A DNA stretch of 64,000 nucleotides from Methylomonas paludis (GCF_018734325.1 NZ_CP073754.1:1302001-1366000); one strand, 5' to 3'. Counted from the first letter of the stretch, positions 53,373-62,844 are shown. Notes: generated from the sequence alone by a model not told the origin. Program-made: numbers and translations.

Positions 53373-53598
53373 AAGCTGATTGCTCGTTATAGCTAATGCA
53401 CAATAAATGCCAACATTATTTTTTATTTAAAATCAAAGGATAAGCAAGGTTGTCATAAAAAGGTGTGCTGGTATAAAAACACTAAATGCTGATTTATTGC
53501 TTAAATACAGGCATGTTATTAATTAATGTAATATTAGTTTGCCGAGCAGAAATAAGTATCATAGGCCACATGGCGTGGATAAACCTGGCCCGCCGTTC

Positions 53599-53822
53599 GT
53601 AGCCTCGATGCAGCGCAGCGGAATCGAGGAATCGCAGCCAAATTGTTTCAAACCACAATTTAGCCCAATTAAAGCCAGGTTTTGAATGTCGTTTAAAGCA
53701 ATACACCTTAACCGCAATGCCTGAGCAACACCCTCGATTCCGCTGCGTTACATCGAGGCCACATGGCGTGGATAAACCTGGCCCGCCGTTCGTAGCCTCG
53801 ATGCAGCGCAGCGGAATCGAGG
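53599..53822 (+). repeat. REP hairpins upstream of the RAYT gene
   Basis: Three copies of the CCTCGAT/ATCGAGG hairpin: 53603-53629 (plus, GTAG foot), 53732-53758 (minus) and 53796-53822 (plus, GTAG foot). A longer direct repeat of about 75 bases (ACATGGCGTGGATAAACCTG and following) carries the first and third. The inverted second and third form a BIME-like pair. Confidence 0.88.
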
Positions 53823-53902
53823 AATTCGCAGCCAGGATATTTCCATTTCGATTATCCTGTATTAAAGTTAATGCCTCTGAATCAAAAAACCAACAGACTG
53901 CC

Positions 53903-54427
53903 ATGGTGAATTACCGGCGTCACTTTACCCCTGGCGGAAGCTATTTTTTCACCGTGGCCTTGCATAATCGCCACGCCAGCCATCTCATTGATAGCATTGA
54001 TTTATTACGCACGGCATTTCGGAAAACCCAAACCCAAAAACCTTTCCGGATTGATGCAATAGTGGTATTGCCGGAACATTTACATTGTATTTGGACTTTA
54101 CCAGACCAGGACAGCGATTATCCGGCCCGATGGCAGCTCATCAAATCGGTTTTTAGCCACGAGCTGGAAAAATCCGGGGTACCGGTTATCAGGCGCAACG
54201 ACGGCAGTTACTTGATCTGGCAGCGCCGTTATTGGGAACATACCATCCGTAACGATAGCGATATGCAGCGCCATATCGACTATATTCACTTTAATCCGGT
54301 CAAACACGGCTTGGTAAAACAGGCGGAAGACTGGCCGTATTCTTCATTACATCGTTATATTCGGATGGGTTGGTTGCCGGAAAATTGGGCGGGTGTTCAG
54401 CTTGATGATCTGGATTGCGGTGAGTAG
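53903..54427 (+). CDS. REP-associated tyrosine transposase (RAYT)
   Basis: A 174-aa single-domain Y1 (IS200-like) transposase of the RAYT type. It starts MVNYRRHFTPGGSYFFTVAL, has the HUH metal motif in VLPEHLHCIWTLP, the conserved RRYWEHTIRNDSDMQRHIDY and the catalytic-Tyr helix segment YIHFNPVKHGLV, and ends WPYSSLHRYIRMGW. RAYTs nick and join single-stranded REP hairpins that carry a GTAG foot. Here such hairpins lie on both sides of the gene and elsewhere in the window, forming a REPtron. An in-frame extension to 53717 lacks homology, so the ATG at 53903 is used. Confidence 0.93.
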   Translation: MVNYRRHFTPGGSYFFTVALHNRHASHLIDSIDLLRTAFRKTQTQKPFRIDAIVVLPEHLHCIWTLPDQDSDYPARWQLIKSVFSHELEKSGVPVIRRNDGSYLIWQRRYWEHTIRNDSDMQRHIDYIHFNPVKHGLVKQAEDWPYSSLHRYIRMGWLPENWAGVQLDDLDCGE

Positions 54428-54487
54428 GGTTTTGCTGATTGGCTTTAAATAGGCTGGACGGTGATTTGACGCTTTTTGGCTGTAAAT

Positions 54488-54895
54488 CCTCAATTCCGCT
54501 GCGCTCCATCAAGGCTACATTGAGGCTTGAAGCCGTTCGTAGCCTCGATGCAGCGCAGCGGAATCGAGGAATTGAAGCCCAAGGCTTTTAAATATCAGCT
54601 AACCCACCATTAAAGCCACCCCGCCCAAGTCCTGCGTAACTAGACGAATAGCTTAATACAGCAAGATAGCAGCGGCAAGTTCATGGCTGCGACTCCTCAC
54701 CATCAAGGCTACATTGAGGCTTGAAGCAGTTCGTAGCCTCGATGCAGCGCAGCGGAATCGAGGAATTGAAGCCCAAGGCTTTTAAATATCGGCTAACCCA
54801 CCATTAAAGCCACCCCGCCCAAGTCCTGCGTAACTAGACGAATAACTTAAATAGATCATGATAGCAGCGGCGAGTTCATGGCTCCGAATCGAAGC
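54488..54895 (+). repeat. REP hairpins in a 194-bp tandem duplication before yebC
   Basis: REP hairpins lie at 54488-54514 (minus, diverged), 54543-54569 and 54737-54763 (plus, GTAG foot). The segment starting AAGGCTACATTGAGGCTTGA at 54511 recurs at 54705 and both copies continue nearly identically through TCCTGCGTAACTAGACGAAT, giving a 194-bp tandem duplication. The second copy ends about 65 bases before yebC. Confidence 0.85.
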
Positions 54896-54960
54896 TACGT
54901 TTTGGGGCGAGTAATGGTAAAATAACCGATTTAATCCAAGTTGGGCAGTAGAGAGACATC

Positions 54961-55716
54961 ATGGCAGGGCATAGCAAGTGGGCTAATATCAAGCATCGCA
55001 AAGGCGCACAAGACGCTAAACGCGGCAAGATTTTTACCAAATTGATTCGTGAAATCAGTGTGGCGGCCAAAGGCTCGGGCGGTGGTGATCCGACCAATAA
55101 TCCCAGCCTGCGCACCGCAATTGATAAAGCGCTGGCTGCCAATATGCGCCGTGATACCGTGGACAACACCATTAAAAAAGCCATCGGGGCGCTGGACGGG
55201 GTTAATTACGAAGAAGTGCGCTACGAAGGTTATGGGCCGGGCGGTACCGCAGTGATGGTGGATTGCCTGACCGATAACCGCAATCGCAGCGTGGCCGATG
55301 TGCGTCACGCCTTTGCCAAGGCCGGCGGCAATCTGGGTACAGATGGCTCGGTGGCTTATCTGTTTCGCAAAATCGGCATCATCAGCTTCGAAACCGGTCT
55401 GGATGAAGATGCCTTGCTGGAAGCGGCGATGGAAGCCGGGGCGGATGATGTACAGACTAATGACGACGGCAGCATTGATGTGTTGACCAGTCCGGACGAT
55501 TTTCAGGCGGTGAAAGACGCCTTGCTGGCTGCCGGCTATCAGCCGGAAACTGCCGAGGTGACCATGCACGCCGACACCAAAACCGCGTTGGATGCCGAAG
55601 CGGCCGAAAAAATGCTGAAACTGCTCGACCGTCTGGAAGACCTGGACGATGTGCAAAACGTTTATTCCAATGCCGATATCAGCGATGAGATCATGGCGGC
55701 AATGGACGAGGCCTGA
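54961..55716 (+). CDS. yebC: YebC/PmpR-family DNA-binding regulatory protein
   Basis: A 251-aa protein of the YebC family, starting [20 protein letters not shown]. The three-domain sequence is complete ([55 protein letters not shown]). Members act as transcription regulators and some aid translation of proline-rich stretches. It precedes ruvC on the same strand, its usual neighbour in gammaproteobacteria. Confidence 0.96.
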   Translation: MAGHSKWANIKHRKGAQDAKRGKIFTKLIREISVAAKGSGGGDPTNNPSLRTAIDKALAANMRRDTVDNTIKKAIGALDGVNYEEVRYEGYGPGGTAVMVDCLTDNRNRSVADVRHAFAKAGGNLGTDGSVAYLFRKIGIISFETGLDEDALLEAAMEAGADDVQTNDDGSIDVLTSPDDFQAVKDALLAAGYQPETAEVTMHADTKTALDAEAAEKMLKLLDRLEDLDDVQNVYSNADISDEIMAAMDEA

Positions 55717-55796
55717 TTTTTTAAATATACTCACCACATCGACTATCGCGTAGCGATAGTGCCGCCATTCCCCCAATCCAGAGCAGCAACACACTT

Positions 55797-56294
55797 TTGA
55801 GCAGAATTTTAGGTATAGACCCAGGTTCACGACTCACCGGCTATGGTGTGGTGGAAACCACCGCCACCGGGGTGCGTTATATCGCCAGCGGCTGCATCAG
55901 AGTGCAGGCCACTGATTTTCCCACCCGTTTGAAGCAGATTTTTGACGGCGTTACCGAGGTGATAGCCTTATACCAGCCCCGGCAAATGGCCATAGAACAG
56001 GTGTTTATGCACAAAAACGCCGATTCTGCGCTAAAACTGGGCCAGGCCAGGGGCGCGGCAATTTGCGCCGGAGTGAATCAGGATCTGGCGGTTTTTGAAT
56101 ATGCGGCGCGGCAGGTCAAACAGACCCTGGTGGGCAAAGGCAGTGCCGAAAAACAGCAGGTGCAGCACATGGTAAAAATATTATTAAGCATACAGGGCGA
56201 TATGCAGATCGATGCCAGTGACGCGCTGGCCTTGAGTTTGTGCCATTGCCGCTATCTGGAAATTGCCCGGCTTTACCCGCAGGTGGCTTCATGA
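55797..56294 (+). CDS. ruvC: Holliday junction endonuclease RuvC
   Basis: A 165-aa resolvase that cuts Holliday junctions. It starts at TTG 55797 ([18 protein letters not shown]), with the first catalytic Asp in GIDPGS, Glu in [11 protein letters not shown] and the C-terminal [12 protein letters not shown] acidic pair. No ATG lies in a suitable place, and the TTG plus a weak ribosome-binding site suggests low expression. It overlaps ruvA by 4 bases and belongs to the ruvCAB operon. Confidence 0.95.
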   Translation: MSRILGIDPGSRLTGYGVVETTATGVRYIASGCIRVQATDFPTRLKQIFDGVTEVIALYQPRQMAIEQVFMHKNADSALKLGQARGAAICAGVNQDLAVFEYAARQVKQTLVGKGSAEKQQVQHMVKILLSIQGDMQIDASDALALSLCHCRYLEIARLYPQVAS

Positions 56295-56899
56295 TCGGCT
56301 TTCTGCGCGGCAAATTGATCCAGAAAACCCCGCCGCAATTACTGCTGGATGTACAGGGCGTGGGTTATGAAATAGAAGCGCCGATGACCACCTTTTACGA
56401 CCTGCCGGGTTTGGGCGAAGAAGTGCGTTTGCATACCCATCTGGTGATTCGCGAAGATGCCCATATTTTATTTGGCTTTGCCAGCGAAACCGAACGCCAG
56501 TTATTCCGTACCCTGATTAAAGTCAATGGCGTTGGCCCCAAACTGGCGCTGACTATTCTCTCCGGGCAAAGCGTGGATGCCTTTTATCGTTGTGTACATG
56601 ATAACGATGTGAAAAGTCTGGTGCGCTTGCCGGGCGTGGGCCAAAAAACCGCCGAGCGCTTGATCATAGAAATGCGCGACCGTTTGCCGGCGCTGGAACA
56701 GAGTAGCGCGGCCAGCCCTGCCGGCACTAATAGTGTACGTGCGGCGATACCGGCCAGTCCCCGCCAGGAGGCCATCCACGCATTGCTTGCCTTGGGTTAC
56801 AAACCTCAGGATGCCCAGCGCATGGTGCAGCTGATTGCCGTGGAGGACTTGAGTTGCGAGGATATCATCCGCCAGGCCTTGCGCGGAGCCATTAAATGA
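56291..56899 (+). CDS. ruvA: Holliday junction helicase subunit RuvA
   Basis: A 202-aa protein that binds the four-way junction and loads RuvB. Domain I starts [20 protein letters not shown], the helix-hairpin-helix region has [15 protein letters not shown] and [19 protein letters not shown], and domain III ([20 protein letters not shown]) contacts RuvB. The ATG at 56291 fits the family start. It overlaps both ruvC and ruvB by 4 bases. Confidence 0.96.
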   Translation: MIGFLRGKLIQKTPPQLLLDVQGVGYEIEAPMTTFYDLPGLGEEVRLHTHLVIREDAHILFGFASETERQLFRTLIKVNGVGPKLALTILSGQSVDAFYRCVHDNDVKSLVRLPGVGQKTAERLIIEMRDRLPALEQSSAASPAGTNSVRAAIPASPRQEAIHALLALGYKPQDAQRMVQLIAVEDLSCEDIIRQALRGAIK

Positions 56900-57933
56900 T
56901 AGAAAGCGATCGTTTGATCAGCGCCCAGGGTAACAATGATGAAGAGCGTCAGGATAGAGCCATTCGTCCCAAACGCTTGCAGGATTATGTCGGTCAGGTG
57001 GAACTGCGCCAGCAGATGGAGATTTTTATTCAGGCTGCCCGCAGCCGTTCCGAGGCGCTGGATCATGTGCTGATCTTTGGCCCGCCCGGTTTAGGCAAAA
57101 CCACGCTGGCCAATATCGTCGCTGCCGAAATGAACGTCAATCTGCGCCAAACCTCCGGGCCGGTGCTGGACAAAGCCGGTGATCTGGCCGCCCTGCTGAC
57201 CAATTTGCAGGCCCATGATGTGTTGTTCATCGATGAAATCCATAGACTCAGCCCCATGGTGGAAGAGGTGCTGTATCCGGCTATGGAAGACTACCAAATT
57301 GATATTATAATAGGTGAAGGCCCGGCTGCCCGCTCCATCAAGCTGGATTTGCCGCCGTTTACCCTGATCGGCGCAACCACCCGCGCCGGTCTGCTGACTT
57401 CACCCTTGCGCGACCGGTTTGGCATCGTTCAGCGTCTGGAGTTTTATAGTGCCGAGGAACTGGCCAGTATCGTGGTGCGTTCGGCGCGCATGCTCAACAT
57501 CATTATGGACAGCGGCGGTGCAGACGAAATTGCCCGGCGCTCACGCGGCACCCCCCGGATTGCCAACCGGTTGTTGCGGCGGGTGCGGGATTTTGCCGAA
57601 GTCAAAGGCGACGGCAAAGTCACCCGGCAGATAGCCGAACAGGCGCTGGTGATGTTAAAGATAGACGATCAGGGTTTTGACAGTCTGGACCGCAAGTTGC
57701 TGCTGGCCATGATCAATCATTTTCAGGGCGGGCCGGTAGGTCTGGATACCCTGGCGGCAGTGATCAGCGAAGAGCGCGGTACCGTGGAAGACGTGCTGGA
57801 GCCGTATTTGCTGCAACAGGGTTTTCTAATGCGTACGCCACGGGGTAGAATGGTAACAGCCAAGGCTTATCAATACTTTGGTTTGCAGCCGCCGGCAGCG
57901 CCACCGGTTATCGACGATATTTTTAATATATGA
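56896..57933 (+). CDS. ruvB: Holliday junction branch-migration helicase RuvB
   Basis: A 345-aa AAA+ motor. The N-terminal segment [18 protein letters not shown], Walker A GPPGLGKT (from residue 62), Walker [16 protein letters not shown], sensor [18 protein letters not shown] and the C-terminal winged helix ([20 protein letters not shown]) are all present. With RuvA it drives branch migration ahead of RuvC. It is the last gene of ruvCAB. Confidence 0.97.
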   Translation: MIESDRLISAQGNNDEERQDRAIRPKRLQDYVGQVELRQQMEIFIQAARSRSEALDHVLIFGPPGLGKTTLANIVAAEMNVNLRQTSGPVLDKAGDLAALLTNLQAHDVLFIDEIHRLSPMVEEVLYPAMEDYQIDIIIGEGPAARSIKLDLPPFTLIGATTRAGLLTSPLRDRFGIVQRLEFYSAEELASIVVRSARMLNIIMDSGGADEIARRSRGTPRIANRLLRRVRDFAEVKGDGKVTRQIAEQALVMLKIDDQGFDSLDRKLLLAMINHFQGGPVGLDTLAAVISEERGTVEDVLEPYLLQQGFLMRTPRGRMVTAKAYQYFGLQPPAAPPVIDDIFNI

Positions 57934-57948
57934 TAAGCAACCGATATA

Positions 57949-57995
57949 CCATGTGCTGAACAAAATGCAGCGCATCAATCGCGATAACGGCTTGT
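57949..57995 (+). repeat. Diverged GATGCGCTGAACGCAG-family element
   Basis: ATGTGCTGAACAAAATGCAG followed by CGCATCAATCGCG resembles the units between tolB and pal and at 43252. It sits between ruvB and ybgC. Confidence 0.5.
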
Positions 57996-58061
57996 TTAGC
58001 CGGGCATTATGGAATATTAGCCTGAATAATCACCCTGTTTTTAGTTTATGATAACTCAACC

Positions 58062-58460
58062 ATGACGGAATTTAGTTGGCCGGTACGTGTCTATTACGAA
58101 GATACCGATGCCGGTGGCGTAGTGTTTTACGCCAATTATCTGAAGTTTTTTGAACGCGCCCGCACCGAATTGCTGCGCAGCCTGGGTTTTGAGCTGGATA
58201 AAATGCAGCGCGAAGATCAGGTGTTATTTGTGGTGCGCAGTGTCCAGGTCGATTATTTAAAACCGGCCCGCCTGGATGATCTGCTGGCAGTCAGCGCCAC
58301 CGTGATCGACTATAAAAAGACCAGTTTTACCTTTGCCCAGGCCATTACCAAACCGGCCGAGCACTTGTGTCAGGCTACGGTGCGTATCGCCTGTATCGAT
58401 GCCGCCACCTTGAAACCTAAACTTATTCCCACAGCTATTCTGGAACTTTTAAGCCGATGA
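58062..58460 (+). CDS. ybgC: Tol-Pal-associated acyl-CoA thioesterase YbgC
   Basis: A 132-aa hotdog-fold thioesterase. The catalytic region VRVYYEDTDAGGVVFYANYL, with the active Asp in YEDTDAGG, and FERARTELLRSLGF are typical. It is the first gene of the tol-pal operon in most gammaproteobacteria, and here its stop overlaps tolQ by 4 bases. Its link to Tol function is not settled; it may act on lipid intermediates. Confidence 0.95.
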   Translation: MTEFSWPVRVYYEDTDAGGVVFYANYLKFFERARTELLRSLGFELDKMQREDQVLFVVRSVQVDYLKPARLDDLLAVSATVIDYKKTSFTFAQAITKPAEHLCQATVRIACIDAATLKPKLIPTAILELLSR

Positions 58461-59134
58461 ATACCGATTTATCCATACTCCATCTGGTTGCAGAAGCCAG
58501 CGTCATTGTTCAGGTTGTCATGTTTATCCTGCTGTCTGCTTCGGTAGCCTCCTGGACGTTTATTTTTACCAAACGCCGCGAGTTGAAACAGGCCATTGAT
58601 ATTACCGACGATTTTGAAGCGGAATTCTGGTCAGGCCTGGGTTTGACCGAGTTATACAAAAAAATGTCCAATGACCGCTTCGATCCGGAAGGCATCGAAA
58701 AAATCTTTCTGGCCGGTTACCGGGAGTTTGCCCGGATGCGCCAGAAAGGCGATGTCGAGCCTATGGTGCAGGTGGAAAGTGCTCAACGCGCCATGCGCAT
58801 CGAACTGGCCAGGGAACTGGACAGACTGGACGAGACTTTACCGTTTCTGGCTACCGTGGGTTCCACCAGTCCGTATATCGGTTTGTTTGGTACGGTATGG
58901 GGGATTATGAACTCGTTTCGAGCGTTAGGTGAAATCAAAAATGCCACCTTGGCCAATGTGGCGCCGGGTATTTCCGAGGCCTTGATTGCCACTGCTATCG
59001 GCCTGTTTGCGGCGATACCGGCGGTAATCGCCTATAACCGTTTTTCCACGCGCCTGGACAGACTGGCGGGACGTTATGAATTATTCATAGACGAATTTGT
59101 GGTGTTATTGCAAAGACAGGCGCACAGCAAATGA
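58457..59134 (+). CDS. tolQ: Tol-Pal system proton-channel subunit TolQ
   Basis: A 225-aa inner-membrane protein of the ExbB/MotA family with three membrane segments (ASVIVQVVMFILLSASVASW; TLPFLATVGSTSPYIGLFGT; SEALIATAIGLFAAIPAVIA). With TolR it forms the proton-driven motor energising TolA. It overlaps ybgC and tolR by 4 bases each. Confidence 0.96.
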   Translation: MNTDLSILHLVAEASVIVQVVMFILLSASVASWTFIFTKRRELKQAIDITDDFEAEFWSGLGLTELYKKMSNDRFDPEGIEKIFLAGYREFARMRQKGDVEPMVQVESAQRAMRIELARELDRLDETLPFLATVGSTSPYIGLFGTVWGIMNSFRALGEIKNATLANVAPGISEALIATAIGLFAAIPAVIAYNRFSTRLDRLAGRYELFIDEFVVLLQRQAHSK

Positions 59135-59580
59135 ATGTAGGCGGCAGTCATCGAAAAGGCGGACGCAAGCGCCGTGGGCCAATGTCGGAAATCAATGTGG
59201 TTCCGTACATTGATGTCACCTTTGTATTATTAATGATTTTTATGATTACCGCACCGCTGGTGCAGACCGGTGTGGACGTGGATTTACCCCAGGCCGATGC
59301 CGCCGCAGTGGATTTGAAAGACGAGCCGCCGGTGATTGTGTCCATTAAAAAAGACGGTAATTTTTATATTGATATCGGCGACCGTCAGGATGAGCCGGTG
59401 GATCAGGAAGAGCTGTACAGCCGGGTGAACACCGTCATGAAAGCCAATCCGCGCGCCCAGATTTATGTGCGCGGCGATCATCAGGTTGAATACGGCAAGA
59501 TTGTCACCGTGATGGCTGCCCTAAAAGCTGCCGGTGCGCCCAAAGTAGGTTTGATGACCACGCCACCGCCCGAGAAATAA
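59131..59580 (+). CDS. tolR: Tol-Pal system motor subunit TolR
   Basis: A 149-aa ExbD-family protein with a single membrane segment. The proton-binding Asp lies in SEINVVPYIDVTFVLLMIFM, and a periplasmic domain follows (IYVRGDHQVEYGKIVTVMAA). It pairs with TolQ. The stop is 10 bases before tolA. Confidence 0.96.
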   Translation: MNVGGSHRKGGRKRRGPMSEINVVPYIDVTFVLLMIFMITAPLVQTGVDVDLPQADAAAVDLKDEPPVIVSIKKDGNFYIDIGDRQDEPVDQEELYSRVNTVMKANPRAQIYVRGDHQVEYGKIVTVMAALKAAGAPKVGLMTTPPPEK

Positions 59581-59590
59581 ACCGATCAGC

Positions 59591-61117
59591 ATGAGAAAAA
59601 ATGGCACTTCACTGGCTTTGGCGCTGGCACTTCATGTGATCATGGCGTTATTGTTCAGTTTTAGTTTTGAGCGCTCTTCGGATACTGTCAAACCCGAAGA
59701 GGTGCCGGACATTATTGATGCCACCCTGCTGGATGATACCAAGATCGAGCAGGCCGCCCAGGAAATAAAGCAGGCTGAAGCGGCTAAGGAAGCGGCCAAG
59801 CAGGCGGCTATTGCCGAGCATCAGCAGCAGGTGGAAAACGCCCGGCGCAGCGAAGAACAAATACTGGAACGTCAGCGCCAGCAGGAAATCAAGCAAGCCC
59901 AGCAAGCCGAGGAAATGCGTCGTCAGGAGGCTTTGGCTGAGCAGAAAAAACAGCAGCAACTCGCCGAACAGCACCAGGCTGAACAGCAAAAACAGCTAGA
60001 GTTGAAAGAAAAACGCGCCCAGGAAGAAAAGCAGGCTAAAGAAGCAGCCGAAAAACGCCAGCAGGCCGAGCAGGACAAACAAAAACAGGCCGAGGCTGAG
60101 GCTAAAGCTGAAAAGGCCAAACAGACGGCGGAGAAGGAGAAGCAGGCGGCGGAAAAAGACAAGCAGGCTGCCGAAGCCGCTGCCGCCAAAGCCAGGGCTG
60201 AAAAAGACCGCTTGGCTGCTGCCGAAAAACTGGAAAAAGACAAACAGGCGGTTTTAGCGGCGGAAAAGGAAAAAGCCGTAGCCGAAGCGGCCGCCGCCAA
60301 GGCCAAGGCTGAAAAAGACAAACAGGCTGCCGAAGCCGCTGCCGTGAAAGCCAAAGCCGAAAAGGACAGGCAGGCTGCGGAAAAGGCCGAAAAAGCTGAA
60401 AAAGATAAGCAGGCGGCAGAAGTGGCCGCCGCCAAAGCCAAGGCGGAAAAAGCCGAAAAAGATCGCCAGGCTGCTGCCGAGGCCGGCAAGGCCGAGAAAG
60501 AAAAAGCCGCTGCTGCCGAAGCCGCTGCCGCTAAGGCCAAGGCTGATAAAGAAAAACAACTGGCGGCAGACAAAGCCGCAAAAGACAAGCAGGCGGCACA
60601 GGCGGCTGAGAAGGCCGCCAAAGAAAAAGCCGCTGCTGAGGCCGCCGCCAAAGCCGAAAAGGAAAAAGCGGCGGTAGAGGCGACTGCCAAAGCCAAGGCG
60701 GATAAAGAAAAACAGCTGGCCGCTGAAAAAGCCCAGAAAGAGAAACTGGCTGCTGAAAAGGCCGAAAAAGAACGCCAGGCGGCTGAAGCGGCTGCCAACG
60801 CCGCTGCTGCCGCAGCCAAAGCTCAGGCCAGTCAGCAGGCCATATTGGCAGTGACGGATGCCATCAATAAAAAAGTGACTGGGGCCTGGACGCGGCCTAT
60901 CAGTGCAGTGCAAGGCTTAAAATGTGTGATTGAGGTAAAATTACTGCCTAGCGGTGATGTGATGGATGCCGTGGTGGTCAGCAGCAGCGGCGACCCGGTA
61001 TTTGACCGTTCAGCGGAAAATGCGGTGCGCAAGGCTTCGCCTTTGCCGGTACCGCAGGATAGGGATTTGTTCAATCAAACCTTTAGAGTTTTTAGATTTT
61101 CATTTAAACCGGATTAA
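59591..61117 (+). CDS. tolA: Tol-Pal spanning protein TolA with an extended helical domain
   Basis: A 508-aa periplasm-spanning protein, longer than the roughly 420 aa of E. coli TolA. Domain I is the N-terminal membrane helix (TSLALALALHVIMALLFSFS). Domain II, about residues 55-410, is a long low-complexity helix rich in Ala, Lys, Glu and Gln with repeated units such as AAAKAKAEKDKQAAE. Domain III, the last 90 residues (AVTDAINKKVTGAWTRPISA onward, with GLKCVIEVKLLPSGDVMDAV), binds TolB/Pal and colicins. The repeats make unequal recombination, and thus length change, likely. Domain II also creates long open frames on the opposite strand that are not genes. Confidence 0.93.
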   Translation: MRKNGTSLALALALHVIMALLFSFSFERSSDTVKPEEVPDIIDATLLDDTKIEQAAQEIKQAEAAKEAAKQAAIAEHQQQVENARRSEEQILERQRQQEIKQAQQAEEMRRQEALAEQKKQQQLAEQHQAEQQKQLELKEKRAQEEKQAKEAAEKRQQAEQDKQKQAEAEAKAEKAKQTAEKEKQAAEKDKQAAEAAAAKARAEKDRLAAAEKLEKDKQAVLAAEKEKAVAEAAAAKAKAEKDKQAAEAAAVKAKAEKDRQAAEKAEKAEKDKQAAEVAAAKAKAEKAEKDRQAAAEAGKAEKEKAAAAEAAAAKAKADKEKQLAADKAAKDKQAAQAAEKAAKEKAAAEAAAKAEKEKAAVEATAKAKADKEKQLAAEKAQKEKLAAEKAEKERQAAEAAANAAAAAAKAQASQQAILAVTDAINKKVTGAWTRPISAVQGLKCVIEVKLLPSGDVMDAVVVSSSGDPVFDRSAENAVRKASPLPVPQDRDLFNQTFRVFRFSFKPD

Positions 61118-61137
61118 TCCGACACGGACTACAAAGA

Positions 61138-62421
61138 ATGATGCAGTTAACCAAAATTTTATTGATCGGCCTGATGGCATTATCGATCTCCACGGCTCAT
61201 GCTGCCGGCCTGACCATCGAAATCACCAAGGGTTCGCAAACCGCAGTGCCCATCTCTGTGGTGCCGTTTGCCCAGCAGGGCAGTATCGGCAATGTCAAAC
61301 TGTCCGATATCATTAATTCCGATTTGGCCGGCAGCGGCTTTTTTAAAGTGTTGGCCGAAGAAGATATGCTGACCAAACCCAGTGATCCGGAAAAAGTCAA
61401 TTTTAAGGACTGGCAGGTACTGGGCCAGGATTACCTGACCATCGGCCAGGTGCAGGGCAATGGCGGCAGCTTCACTATCCAGTTTCAATTGTTCAATGTC
61501 CAGAGCGGCCAGATGCTGATGGGTTATAAACTCACTGCCGGCGCGCATGAACTGCGCCGCGCCGCCCATTACATCAGCGATCTGATTTACGAGAAGCTTA
61601 CCGGTCGCAAAGGTGCGTTCAATACCCGGATTGCCTATGTCAGCACCCATGTGCGGAACGGTAATAAGCAATACACGCTGCAGGTGGCGGATGCCGATGG
61701 CTATAATCCCCGTACCATAGCCGAATCGCCTGAGCCTATCATGGCGCCGGCCTGGTCGCCGGACGGCAGCAAAATTGCCTATGTGTCGTTTCATACCAAA
61801 CGCTCTGAAGTTTGGATACAGACTTTGGCTACCGGCCAGCGTGAAAGTGTGTCGTCTTATCGCGGCATCAACGGCGCCCCGGCTTTTTCTCCGGATGGCA
61901 GCAAATTGGCTTTAACGCTGTCTAAAGACGGCAGCCCGGATGTTTATGTACTGAATCTGACCAACCGCAGTCTGACCCGTTTAACCGCCGGACTGTCCAT
62001 CGATACAGAGCCGAGCTGGTCGGCAGATGGTACTTCCATCGTCTATACCTCGGATCAAGGCGGCAAACCCCAGTTGTATCTGGTACCCAGCACCGGCGGC
62101 AAATCCACCCGCTTAACCTTTAACGGGGATTACAATGCCAGGGGCCGCTTCTCGTCCGATGGCCGCAGTCTGGTGATGGTGACCGCCAATGGCGGCGATT
62201 ACCGCATCGCGGTGATGGATTTGGCTTCACATACCGTTAATGTATTAAGCGATGGCCGCCTGGATGATGCCCCAAGTTTTGCCCCCAACGGCAGCATGGT
62301 ACTGTTTTCTGCCAATAAAGGCGGCCGTTCCGTGTTGTCGGTAGTGTCTACCGACGGCGCCATGCAGCAAAAACTGGCCTTTGAAAGCGGCGAAGTCCGC
62401 GAACCGGCCTGGGGCCCTTAA
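61138..62421 (+). CDS. tolB: Tol-Pal system periplasmic propeller protein TolB
   Basis: A 427-aa periplasmic protein. A signal peptide (ILLIGLMALSISTAHA) precedes the N-terminal domain (LTIEITKGSQTAVPISVVPF) and a six-bladed propeller with repeated motifs such as PAWSPDGSKIAYVSF, PAFSPDGSKLALTLS and PSWSADGTSIVYTSDQGG. It shuttles between TolA and Pal in outer-membrane constriction. It is followed by a 420-base gap with tandem repeats instead of directly by pal. Confidence 0.96.
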   Translation: MMQLTKILLIGLMALSISTAHAAGLTIEITKGSQTAVPISVVPFAQQGSIGNVKLSDIINSDLAGSGFFKVLAEEDMLTKPSDPEKVNFKDWQVLGQDYLTIGQVQGNGGSFTIQFQLFNVQSGQMLMGYKLTAGAHELRRAAHYISDLIYEKLTGRKGAFNTRIAYVSTHVRNGNKQYTLQVADADGYNPRTIAESPEPIMAPAWSPDGSKIAYVSFHTKRSEVWIQTLATGQRESVSSYRGINGAPAFSPDGSKLALTLSKDGSPDVYVLNLTNRSLTRLTAGLSIDTEPSWSADGTSIVYTSDQGGKPQLYLVPSTGGKSTRLTFNGDYNARGRFSSDGRSLVMVTANGGDYRIAVMDLASHTVNVLSDGRLDDAPSFAPNGSMVLFSANKGGRSVLSVVSTDGAMQQKLAFESGEVREPAWGP

Positions 62422-62430
62422 CAAACCTAG

Positions 62431-62758
62431 TGGTAGCTGAAAGAAATCGCAGGCTATAAAAAGTAGGATGTGCTGAACGCAGTGCAGCGCATCAATCGCG
62501 CACGATGCGCCACCAGCGTCGGCATAGCCTCTGGCCCTGCCGAAGTAAGCACTAATGGTAGCTGAAAGAAATCGCAGGCTATAAAAAGTAGGATGTGCTG
62601 AACGCAGTGAAGCGCATCAATCGCGCACGATGCGCCACCAGCGTCGGCATAGCCTCTGGCCCTGCCGAAGTAAGCACTAATGGTAGCTGAAAGAAATCGC
62701 AGGCTATAAAAAGTAGGATGTGCTAAACGCAGTGCAGCGCATCAATCGCGAACACAAC
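62431..62758 (+). repeat. 125-bp tandem repeat, about 2.6 copies, between tolB and pal
   Basis: Units start at 62431, 62556 and 62681 with TGGTAGCTGAAAGAAATCGC. Each contains the GTAGGATGTGCTGAACGCAG, then CGCATCAATCGCGCACGATG element, a REP-like hairpin with a GTAG foot. The third unit is cut near 62758. The first two are nearly identical, so duplication is recent. Confidence 0.92.
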
Positions 62759-62844
62759 AGCAGCTTGGCCGTACAGAGCATGGGTATTTTACAATTCGGC
62801 TGATATAATGGCTTTAACTAATTAATGTGTAATGGAGAATGATC

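Noticed and set aside
54931-55830. 299-codon minus-strand frame over yebC
   Set aside because: It lies opposite a universally conserved gene and has no recognisable motifs or ribosome-binding site.
59923-60819. Long open frames on the minus strand opposite tolA (e.g. 298 and 219 codons)
   Set aside because: They are artefacts of the Ala/Lys/Glu repeat codons of TolA; the products are Ser/Ala/Phe low-complexity sequence with no start signals.
62431-62758. Possible CRISPR array (125-bp repeats)
   Set aside because: The whole unit repeats without unique spacers; it is a tandem duplication of a REP-like element.
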